From positions 44,922,771 to 44,986,770 of the forward strand of contig NC_132881.1 of assembly GCF_030463535.1 (NCBI RefSeq): a DNA stretch of 64,000 nt. Reading direction: 5' to 3'. Below are positions 19,801 to 32,100 of the stretch, one piece after another. Both the position numbers and the translations under genes were made by a program. The stretch comes from Salminus brasiliensis (Eukaryota; Chordata; Actinopteri; Characiformes; Bryconidae). Positions within the stretch are counted from its first letter, which is position 1. Each line of letters opens with the position of its first letter. The notes under the pieces are model-generated. The model ran no database searches, was not told the origin of the DNA, and saw only the letters and a program-made list of their open reading frames with translations.

Positions 19801-22800
19801 TAGGACTCACAACATATTGGAGGGGGTGCAGGCTCTTTTCAAGCTGCCACTAATGCAACACCAGGGATTTAACCGAGGCCCAACACGTAGACAGTTGCAG
19901 CATTCGGGAGTCTCCAATCCAGGTGTGTTTAAGGACTAAGAATGCTGCATGATGTCTGACTAAGACCCTGTTTACGCCTGCTCACTTCATATGACTGGAT
20001 CTTGGACTGTATCCTGATAAGACTTTAGTTACATGCGTCTCCGGTTAGTCAGACTGAAATCCGGCTGCTGTGTGGGTCGAAATATGCTAATTGTGTGAGT
20101 TGAAATATGCATTCGGGAGCCTCCAATCCAGGTGTGTTTAAGGACTAAGAATGCTGCATGGTGTCTGACTAAGACCCTTGGTATATGCAAATTTACTCAT
20201 TGCTTGACAATTATTACTGGAAGGGGTCTTGGTTGTTGAATGTGAGACGGATGGAGAGACGGATGGGTTTACACTGCCATAAGGTGGCTCAAATGGGCGT
20301 TCACAAATGTCCCCCCCACTAGCTAGAACTCACAACGTAATGGAGGTGCAGGCTCTTTTCAAGCTGCCACTAAATCAACACCAGGGATTTAACCGATGGC
20401 CAACACGTACACAGTTGCAGCATTCAGGAGCCTCTAATCCAGGTGTGTTAAAGGACTATGAATGCTAAACTCTGCACTACTGCCATCCTCCAGGACTGGA
20501 GTCTGAGGTATGATATGAAGGAAAGCTTACGGTGAACTGGTTGATGAAAGGAGCAATGTTGAATCCCAGCGTGGGGTCTGTGCCCTGCACCGCGCTCTCC
20601 TGAAGCAGGGTGTCCGACTCCACCAGCAAGCCGTGAATCACAATGCGCTCGGGGAAGATGCGTCCACCGTCCTCTAGGAGACACCTGGAAAACATGGCAC
20701 AAGTTGGGAAATTAGGAAGTTAAAGCTACAGCTTAGTGGAAACATCGAATTTACAGTCTCTCCAGTATTGACCAACTGAGTCTTGGTTCCTCTCAAGTAA
20801 TCAAATGCGTCTTCGGTTAGTCAGAATGCAAATTCGCTCATTACATAGCAATTAGTACTGATGTTTTGATTGTACTGGGAGGGGTTTTGGTTCTCGAATG
20901 CATCTTGGAGAGGCGGATGTGTTTACACTGCTATAATTATAAGAAACACTTGTACACCTCCTCATTCAGGAGGTGGTGTAATGCTGTGGGCAATGTTTTG
21001 GCCAAGATACCAACCAGTCACCGTATTAATGCCACAGACTATTTGAGCATTGGTGCTAAACATGTGCTGACCTTCATGACCACAGTTTACCATCTTCTAA
21101 AGCAGGAGTGGGCATTTTCGGTCCTGGAGGGCCGAATTCCTGCACAGTTACATGCTTTTCTTGCTCAAACACACCTCTGAGTTCTTTTGTGGCCTTTCCA
21201 GTAATCTAATCTGAATCCAGGAGAACACTTTTGGGATGTGGTAGGACAGGAGACTGGCAGCATGTATAGACTGCAGGGATTGTATGATGCAATCATCTCA
21301 ACTTTTAGTATTCCTGGTTCCTTTAGTGTTCCTAATAAAGTGCATCTATAAAAATGGACATGGTAGCGGTCACTTAAAGCCCTGAATTTGCACTTTTACA
21401 CAAACCATCAACCTCAAAAACCTCACCTCGCCAGTGTGGCTTTCTCCATCAGCCTCTGCCTGATCAGCCCACAGGTTTCGATGCAGTCCAGCATGATGGC
21501 GCTCCACAGCTTCTCGGAGGCTGGCCTCTGCAGCACTGCAGTGTCGTCGTCCACTTGGTTGAGCCAGAACTCCACCGCGCTTTCCTCCACTCCGTTACTC
21601 TGGGCCAGGAGCTGCAGGAGAGCCTGGTGTTGCTCCTTCTCCACCGAGCTGTAGGCCCGCAGGAAGGAACCGGAGTCCTGCCCCAGCCGTGCCGCCATCA
21701 GAGAGAGCACGGAGAACCCTTCGGAGACGTCCAACACATAGAGGGGCTCTGAGCAGCAGACCTCTGGATCCAGTGTCTCCTGAGATGATCTGTAGGGAGT
21801 AGGGATGGACAATTTAACCATTTCTGCTTCACAGATTTCAGCTTCCACAACCAGAAACGACAGAAACATTCATCCATCAGCCATAACATTAGCACCACGC
21901 ACAGGTGCAGTGAAAACCATTGATTATCTTCATCTAGCGTGGCATCTCTCAAAGGGTGGGATGTATTATGTGTGTTAAAAGCAGGAAAAATGGTCAAGCT
22001 TAAAAAGCTGAGACTCTCTGACAAGATCCAAACTGTGATGTCCTGAACCAATCGTCATGCCATCTCCAAAACATCAGGCAATATGATGTATCGCAGTATA
22101 CAGTGGTCAGTACCCACCAAAAGTGGTCCAAGAAAGGACAAACCATCACCAGCAACCAGAAGGAACCCATCTGTGCAGTGCCTAGAGTGGTGGGCAGCCA
22201 TCGCTTCGGAGCTCGGGGCACAGAGAGGGTTAAGAGCCTTGCTTAAAGGCCCAGGTATCAAACCCACAACCCTGTCATCAATGGAACGGTGCTCTAACCG
22301 CTGAGCAGTCATTTAAAGCTCTGAATCTGCACTTTTCACAGTCCAGCATGATGGCGCTCAACAGCTTCTCGGAGGCCACCACCACTGCCTTGCTCAGGGG
22401 CCCAACAGCAGACATCCTTAACTTGTAACTCATTATTTAGGTAATTCTGGACCATTTCTGCTGGACGACGCATTCTGTTTTTGTGCAACGTGTAAAGGGC
22501 AGGGTTTTTTGGGCAGTAAGTGTTTACTTGCTCAGTAAAACATCTCCAAGTTCTCCTCATGGAGTCTAGTATTTAGAGTTCTCCTCAGATCAACACCTGG
22601 TTTGGTGGTAAATCAGGGCTTAATGATGGTAAATCAGGTGAGCTGCTGCTGCTGCTGCTGCTGATGGAGTTGAACACATCCTCCACGCTGTGCTGGCTGG
22701 ACTGGGGGGCGTCCAGGAGAAACCTGGAGGAACCGAGCTCTGTTCTTCAGACTAGCTCACGGACAAGATCTCACTACTTTCTTCAGAATGGATTTTTGTT

Positions 22801-25800
22801 TACCAGCATCTGTTCTAATGGGATCTGATGTTGCCAAGATAAATGTGCTCAGGTGCATACTAACCACACACACGCCTACCTGAGAGAGGTCAAAAGCTTG
22901 TCCAGTGCCATCCGAAAGGTATGGTGGTAACTGACGTTGTTGAGCAGGGCGATTTCGGAGCACTCCAGTGTAAACATGTTGGTTGGTGTGTCGTGGCGGG
23001 TCTGGAGGCTAGCCAGCGCACTGCACAAGTCCACCTCAGGATTCGACTGAGATATAGGACCATCATCATCTTCCATGCTGTCGAGGTGGAACGTCTGGCC
23101 GTCTCTCACTATGGCAACGCAGCACAGTCTCAGGTAAGCGTCCCTGCAGGAGACTTCCACCAACAGCTCGTCGCTGCATTTCACACTGCAATCTGGATGT
23201 GGGAGGGAAAAAAGGCAGCTATAGAGGATGCACCTACTACTTTTAGAAGGATGATGATGATGCTACAGTAGACTAGAGATATCAGTATTGATGGAGATAC
23301 CTTTCAGGCCTGTGTACCTGGACGTTAATAACAGGTACAGTGTGAACAGTGTGTACATGTAATTGTAGATGAATATGAACATTAGGCTTGGGCAGTATAA
23401 CTGGGGTATACAGCATTACCGTATTTTTTATTATTAATTTTTTTAAGAGCAGGATTTTAAAATTATGATGTATGTGATACATCAAATTTCTGTTCTGTAC
23501 TATTGATTAATCCATTGATTATTTTGTTGATTAGTCAATTATTCTAAACTATTAATAGAAATGAGCTTCTAATGCAAATTCCTTTTATTTTTAAAAAAAA
23601 CTGTAAATAAAGGTTTACTTATATGCTTTATATTAGGGATGCAACGATATCACCTTTTCCATTTCCGATACCAGACGTTCATCTTCCGATACAGAGCATT
23701 GATACAGAGTACCGATCTACTCTAACTTAAATCCTGGACAGACGGCTCCAAGTCCTGATATTTAGTGTTTTACTTTCTACAGGTTGTACCTTTTTATATC
23801 TGATTACAATTAAGATCAAATAAGCTGGTTGAGGATCTGCACATTTGAAAAGTTTCAGAGCTGGAAGAATTAAAATTGCCACAATACAGAACCACGTGCA
23901 GGTAGGGAAGCCTAATCAGGCTCAGCTTCACCAAACAGCTTTTAACTGGTGTTGAAATTCCCATTTCAGAGCAGTGGGAAAACACCAGTTTAGAAACAGA
24001 AAGAGCTTCTGCAGCAAATTTCTCATTCAGGTTCATGACTCCTAAAACTTCAGTGTTTCCTTTAAACAAGCTGCTGAACCATAAAAAGAAAATTAATTAA
24101 TTAAATAAATAAATAAATAAATAAATAAACAAACAGAAAATGCTGTAAATGTAAAAGCTGCATTAGAAATCTGTTTAATGGTAATAACTATTCATGACTG
24201 GCTTTTACTGGTTGTTTAAATGTTTGTTTGTTTTTTATAATAAAGGAAAAAAAAGTAAGTTAGTAAGCTTCATGGTATCGGTGCTCGATATTGCCAATAC
24301 CAATACTCTGTGTAAGTGCCAGTATACCAGTGCCAGGCACCGAAACCAATAGGGAATACTAGGAAAGGTGGGAGAGAAATGAGTTGTTGAGCATCATCAG
24401 CCTATAAGTGGTATGAGAACCCACGAGAGGATATTCCTTCAAGACCTCTAACTCTCCATGACCATACTAAGCCCCACCATCTTCCAAAAGAGGAGACTCT
24501 GAGAAACTGAGAGACCGAGCGAGGTCTCTGTGAGATGTGTGAGGAGCAGAGTCCTGCAGGACTGGAATCTGCTGGTATCCCAACAGGTGTGTGTAAGTGT
24601 GGCTTGTGTCTGGGAGTTGGAGGAGTATGCATATTCATGCCCCATTAGAATTTCATGAACACTAAAGAGAGGCATCAGTGCTGGCGGGATGTCGGGGAAA
24701 GAGGATGTCAGCAATCACCGGAGGAGGAGGTGGAGAAAAGGAGGATGAGGAGAGTGTTCCTCCCCAGACGCTGCCCCCGACAATTAGCCCTAATGCTATA
24801 GGAAGCTCTTATCAGCGCTAAGGCCCTGCCTGTGACTGCAGCTGTGTCATAACAGAGCAACACTGACCTAAAATAGTCCAAAACGCCATGAGTCACACAC
24901 ACAGCAGCCGAGTTAAACATTCAGGGCTGCTCTCGGGGTTCGGACATGATATAATGTGTTCAGAAATGTTTGTTGGTAAAGTAGAACTTTTTAAAAATAG
25001 ATCTGCATGTATTAGTGGTTTCAGACTTCTGTGAAATTAGATCAGACCAGGCTGTGTGACTGTAATGCTTATGAAGACCAGGCTGTGCCAAAAAACCCAC
25101 CCCATCACACTAGATCACACTTCTATATACATCATAAAAACCATACATGCAAGTTTTAGCATCTAGAGACTTTCTGCTCCACGTTAAATACGGACATGGA
25201 TACGGACGGAGCCTTCCATCTCGTCCGTATTCATGAGCGCTCTCGTAAAGCTTACGGATACGGACAGAATGGAGCAGTAGCACTGGAAATTGTGGGGCAG
25301 TGTAGCCAATAGATCCAGCATTTAATGGCCTCACAGACTACCTCCGTTTACACCATTGCCAGGCAATTCCGCTTACTGACTGGCTGAGAGACTGACTGAC
25401 GGACCTTGTTGAGACCAGCATGAGCAAGAACTGCTTCTGCAAGAACTGCAAGAACCCTGACTCTGGCCTACAAAGCCAAGACTGGACCAGCCAGCCCCTC
25501 TGTACTTGATGGCGATGGTCAAAAGCCGATCTGCACCAAGAGCCCTTCCAGCTTCAAGTACGGCTCGGCTCGACCCGCCATCCTTTAAGATCCACTGAAG
25601 ACGAGCGTCCAGACTTTTCTCTGTCCTGCACCGAAGTGGTGGAACGAACTTCCCCTGGGTGTCCGAACAGCAGAGTGATGCTCGCTGTCTTCAAACCCTG
25701 ACTGAAGACCCTCCTCTTCTGAGAGGACTTGGGTGAATAGTAGAGTATTATGGTCTCCTTACTGACTTGTGTTTAGTAGAGTCTAAGATTAGAGGATCTT

Positions 25801-28800
25801 TAAATTATTAGTCTATTTAAACTAGCTGAGGTTTTTCTGGAGTGAACAGTGAAGCACTTTTGTAAGTCGCTCTGGAGAAGAGCTTCTGCTAAATGCTGTA
25901 AATGTAAATGTAAAGACTAACTAGTCAATATGTGGTCTACATTGTAAGACTCTGAGGGCTAGGCTTTGACCAGGCAGGGTCACATGAAATGGTACAGGAA
26001 ACAGAAGAGAGGTCATTTAATGCCACAGAATTAAAAAAAAAATGAAGCGCATATATTTTGGTCCCAAACTCCTTTGAAAACTTTGAAAAGCCAGTGACAA
26101 TTCTTTGCAGACAATAGCGGTCTGGTAAAACTAGGCTCGCCTCCACCTGTCAGAACCGATTTAATACAGCTCCAAATAAAGAGGCTTTGATTATAGAAAA
26201 CCTTTAGTTTGAAGCTACAGGTAAGTCAGAGTTCATCCTGCTTTTGTTGGAGTCGCTAAGGTCTAGATTTTAGAGCATTGCTGTGAGGATTTGATTGCAT
26301 TCAGCTCCACCTCATCCCCAATTCATCCCAAAAGTACTGGATGGAGCTCCACCACCATAATTCCAGAGAACACAGTTCTTCCACTGCTCCACAGCTCAAT
26401 GCTGCTGGGGGTCTTTATACCCTTCTGGCCCATGCCTGGCATTAGGCATCAAGTTTGCTGCCTCAGTCCTATTCTATTGGCAGTACTTCTCTACAGGGCC
26501 TAGACAAGCTGTGTTGGTGTGTACACATGTGCACATCCGTGTCAGCAACGGGGGCAACAACTAAAAGTAGCTGAATGCAGCTGACTCAGCTCACCGGTTA
26601 ACTGCCAGGTTTGGTAGGTCTGTTAGAGCCAACTGTGCTGGACTCCGGCCCCCGTTGTCCACCCCTGGTGTGGTTAATATGTATGGAGAACCTGCTGGGT
26701 TCTCCAGTGCACTTTTAATTATTAAGAGGCTTACGTGCTGGGCTTTGCACTGGATAGATGGCCTGCTCCCAGCAGGTGTTCTCCTGCGGCCCGGTGGAGA
26801 TGCTGTTCTCCTGGTCTAAGTGGAGTTGGAACCACACGGCCAGAGCATCCACAACTCCCTCCTGGGTCACCGGCACTCGCAGACGGGTCGTCTTCCTGCA
26901 GCACAGGCCCTCCAACTCCTGCAGGACAATGAAGAACTTATAAAGAACAACTACACGATTTGTCTCTATATGATCTAAAATGTTTTAGATCGATGGAATT
27001 AGTCAGAGCAGCTGATACTTTCGGCCAGCAGAGGACGCTGTAGCTCTGAGGAAAACAAAGCAAGCTCCTTAAGGACCATGAGGTGCCTGATTGAATCTCT
27101 CCTACTTTCCCTTCCCCACAGATCTTGTTCAGTGACCAAATAGATTATGTGAAATCGCATAAGGCCAACAAGCAGAGATGGATGACAGGATATAGTGGCC
27201 AAAAAGCTTTTTATTTATTTATTTAATTAATTAATTAAAATTATTTTAAATGGGCATCTAAATCTGGGTTTTTGTTCTAATGAAGTGAATCTGGCTCCTC
27301 AAGGCCCCCACGTCTAATAAACATCTGCTGTATTTCACCAGTATTCCTCACCAGCATGTCCCTGAGCAACCTGAAGAGCCAAAGCTAAAGCTCAAGCCGT
27401 GGCTGAGGGAGTGGCTGCCCCGCTTGCCCAGCGGTCCCTTAAGTTCGTCGCCTCCCTGCTTCACCACAGAAATTAGTGGCTGGGTGCTGGGACGGACGGG
27501 AGGTCCCACAGCAGCACTGTGAGCGGTGAAAGCTACTGTCCGTCGCCCACCCATACCATGCCCTACCACCACAGATGGTAGGGACCATGGGGCACACAGG
27601 GCAGCCGCTCCCCTCAGTGGTGGTCATATGAAATATGGGTCAGCGATTGGTCATGTGAAAAATTATGCGACTATAAAAGATTTCTTATATAAAATTACGA
27701 CAGGAGCTCATTACAATATATTCCATGACTTTTTAAGTACTTTTTTCAATGTTGTTATTTTTAAGGACTATTCATTACTGGGTTTTATCATATTTATTCT
27801 TCATGACTTTTTTTGGTGGAGGAGTAATTGAGGAGTGCTTTGTCAGATTTCTGCTTTGTGTTTTCTAGATAAACTTTGCTGAAGTTTAGTATTATACAAA
27901 TGTCATGGAAATGGAGTTTTAGGTTGTGTGTAAAAACTGTGAAAGCTTCAAAAACACACCCTGGACTTCCCAGCCCATACAATCTACACATGCAGCAGAA
28001 GCAGCAAAAACAGCCAGTGTTAAACTCACTGCTTTTGTGATGGTAATGCATTAGCAGCCCATTCTTGTCGCTGCTATAGGGAGTGTTTCGGCCTGAACTG
28101 CTTTTTAAAGCGACACAATACACTGCAGCCAGTCAGGGCTGGGATTCCCCAAAGCCTCTTAGCACAAAGATCAGTGTTAAATGGTAAAGATAGCACACAC
28201 TCTCTAAACACTCTCTCTCTACCAGTAAAGAGAATCCTAATACTATATAAAGCTTCTGAGAAACCGGGCCCTGGACATTTACATATATCAGTCTTAAAGA
28301 TATAGTACTAAACGTACTGAAAACACTTAGTTTTGGTACAAGAAAAGGTCCTAAATGGACTTTAGAGAAAAACAACATGCATTAATATAGAAATTATGTA
28401 AAAAATATAAAGCTATGTAACAGCAATAGATGAGACATTGCCTCTCATCAGAATAAACTTGTTATCTGCCTGAACTACTTCATCCATACGTTCCATCTCA
28501 TTAATTAAGGTCCCGATTCAGGCTGTCCCCCGGTTCAGGCAGTCCACTCTGGGTGGCAGGTCATTGAGTGTTGCTGCCTGGTCTTTCTGGAACTCTTTAC
28601 CTTTATCTGTCTGCCCCTGTACCTCCTTTTTTTTACCTTAAAAGCCCAGCTTAAAGCCTAGTCTCGGGATTCTTCCACTCCCTGAATTTCAGTTTCGCCC
28701 TAAGACTACGAAGGCGCTATACGAGTATAACTTCTTACTGTTATGGGATATGATCTTATTCACTATTATTATTATGGGCTATATTATGGCAGAGTCCTCC

Positions 28801-29061
28801 TCAAACTCTACAGCACGCAACATCACAGCAGTGGTGCTAAACGTAGGTGTGTGTACCTGCACGCTATTGAAGTCTATATCCAGCACCCTGCAGGGCTCAG
28901 TGAGGGCGGTGAAGCCTCCAGGCAGACGGCTCAGTCTCTCAGTAGTGTAGGGCTCTGCCGACTCGTCTGCATCAACCGAACAGCTCACAGGACTGCGGAT
29001 CTCTCCTACTGCCTCCAGATCCAATCCTCCAAGTGCAGGCACACACAACCTGCAAACACAC

Positions 29062-29122
<61 letters not shown>

Positions 29123-32100
29123 AACACACACACACACACGCAAACACACGCAAACACACGCAAACACACGCAAACACACACACACACACACACATATATA
29201 TATGCAGAGCTCTGTGCAGAGGTAGCACATGATAGTTTTTTATCTAATAGCTCTTATTAAAATATTAATTATTTTATTTATTATTAATTCATGTAAGCAA
29301 TTCACAAATGATCAGAAATGGACCTTGTGGTCTCACCTGTGGTGTCTGCGGATCTCTTGACACTCCACAGCCATTCCAAACACAGTCGCCCCAGCAGGAA
29401 TGACTCGGCCCGTTTGGGAAGGAGCAGACAGCGGCTCCTCTGGATTCTTTTGAGAGACATGACACACATGTGAGTCCCCTTTATTTACAGCTTTGGAGAG
29501 TTTTAAGCATAGAAAACATGAACCCACTGATGCATCATTTCAGCTGTGATTCCTTATTTGGGCTGAATGGCTCCTTAGTTGTTCTTTCCAGATGTCATTA
29601 CCACCGGCAAGCAACAGGTGGCACTGTTGGTTCAGTTAAAAACTGTGCTCAGTTTCTATTGATGTGAATAAATTTATGTTCTAAAGGATTCTGGAGTGAG
29701 GTACTAGTACACAGTGCAGGCAGACGGTTCTAGAGAAGTATACAAACACATCGATAGCTGCGCCCGAGGCGGCGGCCTAACTTTAGGGTTCTGCCATTTT
29801 GTAGTGGTGTTCGTAAACATAGCGGTGAGTGAATTTTCAGCCTACTGTAAATCCCATAATGCATTGTAATATATAGTGTACAAACAATGTACACTTAAGA
29901 GATATGGAATACCCATAATCCACCACATTGTTTGGTTTGAAGTGAGCGCACACACACATGGGTGGACGGGTGGGTGGACGGGTGGGTCTTTGGATGGTTG
30001 AACAGGTGTGTGGACGGATGGATGGACGGATGGATGGATGGATGTCTTAGCATTTTAGCAACAGCATGACTGAATCTTTTTGGGTGTGTACTAACTGAAC
30101 TTGGCATGGAAGGTGAACCATGAGAAAGATGATGTGGGCGGGTCTACACAATTACTAGCCATGGCCAGTTTGAGCAGGCAAGATAGGAAATGATTAGGTG
30201 TTTGTGGGCAAGGAAGACTCTAGATTTTGCGGGCAGGCGTACCACGTGGTCGTTTTCAAAAAAGGTGCAGACCTCCAACTGTCATTAAGGTCAGATGAAT
30301 GTCAGTAAGCTCGGGATAACCGCGTGTGCTCAGACAGGCTTTAAATAAACAGACTGCAACTCAACCATTCAGCCCTGTACCCAAACTCCACCATCTCTAC
30401 CATCAAGTTTACAAGTAACAAGTGTGTAAATCACTTTGCCAGCACTGCTGTGGAAGAACAAGACCAGAAATGAATTATTTCTGTCAAAAAGCTAAACCTG
30501 GTGAGTGGGAGCACTTACAGGAGGCGGAAGGAGCAGATTCTTCCAGGCATGAATCAAACTCTCGATGATTCCCTCTCCAAGCAGCCCGGCATCCACAGTC
30601 TCAGTCACGACCAGGGACACCCTTCCAAAAAGCCAAAAGAAATACTGAACTGCTTTCTCAATGGATTTCATTTAAATGCAATTTAAAAGATCCCACAATA
30701 ATCAAGATACACTATGTGGACAAAAGTATTGGGACACCTGCTCATTGATTGCTACTTCTGTAAAGGGATTGTTAAATCTTAAAGGGGTTTATCCTGCTTT
30801 TGCTGGAGTAACTGTCTCTACTGTCCAGGGATCAAGGCTTTCTACTAGATTTTGGAGGAGCATTGGTGTGAGTTTTTGAGGTCAGAATATTGAATGATTA
30901 CCACTCCCCTCATCCCCATCTCATCCCAAAAGTATTGGATGGAGCACCATCATCCTTCATTTCAGAGAACACAGTTCTTCCACTGCTCCACAGCTCAATG
31001 CAGGGGGGCTTTATACCCCTCTAGCCCACGCCTGGCATTAGGCAGCATGGTGCAGATGCTCTTCAGAGAGTCCTATTGTATTGGCAGTTCTTCTCTACAG
31101 GGACTAGACAAGCTGTGAGTGTGTGTGCATTTGCAGGTCTGTGTCAGAAATGGGTGCAGCTTAGCTTAACATAGCAGAAAACATTCATTAGAAGGGGTGT
31201 CCCCAAACATTTGGACATGGTGTAATTTATATATACATTAATATATGAACTAATATATTAACTTTTTTTTGCTGTGAGGCTAACAATGCTAACAAACAAC
31301 AGGGGTCAATAGGTCACCCAAATAGAGACAGTAGAGACAGTTACTCCAACAAAAGCAGGATAAACTCATTTTAACACCTTTAATTTAGCAAGAAACACTA
31401 AATCAGCAGGTGTCCCAATACTTCTGTCCATATAGTGCGTTTCAGCCAACGAAGATTCACCTGTTCGGAATATCTTTGGGGATTTCCATCTCAAGCGATT
31501 TCATGTGTAGAATCTTGATGCTATCTGCCATGTTATTGGCGGAGACCACCTCACACCCCAGCTCATACATAGTCTTGGACAGCTCACAGGCGTAGACTTC
31601 GCTAGCTCCTGCCTTCTTCGCACACATCCTGGTTAAAGCACAGCCGAGTACACAGACCAAACACATCTTTGTTGATGGAGAGAGAAAGAAGCACGCATTT
31701 CTGCATGCATTATTAAAACTACCATCTATTATTTCAGCTTATTTACGGACTCCTGATCTGGTTTCTGCGCTTGAGAGAAGCTGAATTTCATTAATTCATT
31801 TATTCATTCATTCATTCATTCATTTCAAGCTGCACTTGATCAAATCACTGGGTCAGAGCTTACCCAAGAATGCCTGTCCCTGTTCCAATGTCCAGAACTG
31901 TGCTGAAGCCCTCCTGCACCGCCCGCTGAATGGCGAGCTGGTACTTGCGGTTCCGCCCGTGGTCGTTCAGCATTAGGAAATGCCAGCGCTCCACCAACCA
32001 GTTGGCCACGCGGTAGAAGTTCTCCTTCGCCTCGGGGAAGTCCGGACGCAGCTTGAGGGCTTTGTGAAAGTGTGCCGCAGCCTCATCCCTGAAACCCATT

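Larger units (their letters stand above)
17210..20530 (-). other. PRMT9 intron 11: SINE heads and a tandem array
   Basis: Contents of this 3.3-kb intron are a tRNA-like SINE fragment with an adjoining inverted partial copy (18100-18336) and the degenerate tandem array at 19380-20460. The remainder, including 18340-19370, shows no recognisable feature. Confidence 0.7.
23193..26734 (-). other. PRMT9 intron 8
   Basis: A 3.5-kb intron containing a hAT-like element (23634-24350), an L2-type LINE end (25440-25915) and a fragment of the aagtattgggacac MITE family (26226-26580). I see no supported gene in it. The short open frames at 24402-24920 have no recognisable homology. Confidence 0.65.

Noticed and set aside
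29041..29193. Regularly spaced gcaaacaca units as a CRISPR-like array
   Set aside because: The units are interruptions within a CA microsatellite in a vertebrate intron, with no unique spacers.
28743..29225. 160-codon plus-strand frame with His-Thr repeats
   Set aside because: It is antisense to PRMT9 exon 7 plus the CA microsatellite.
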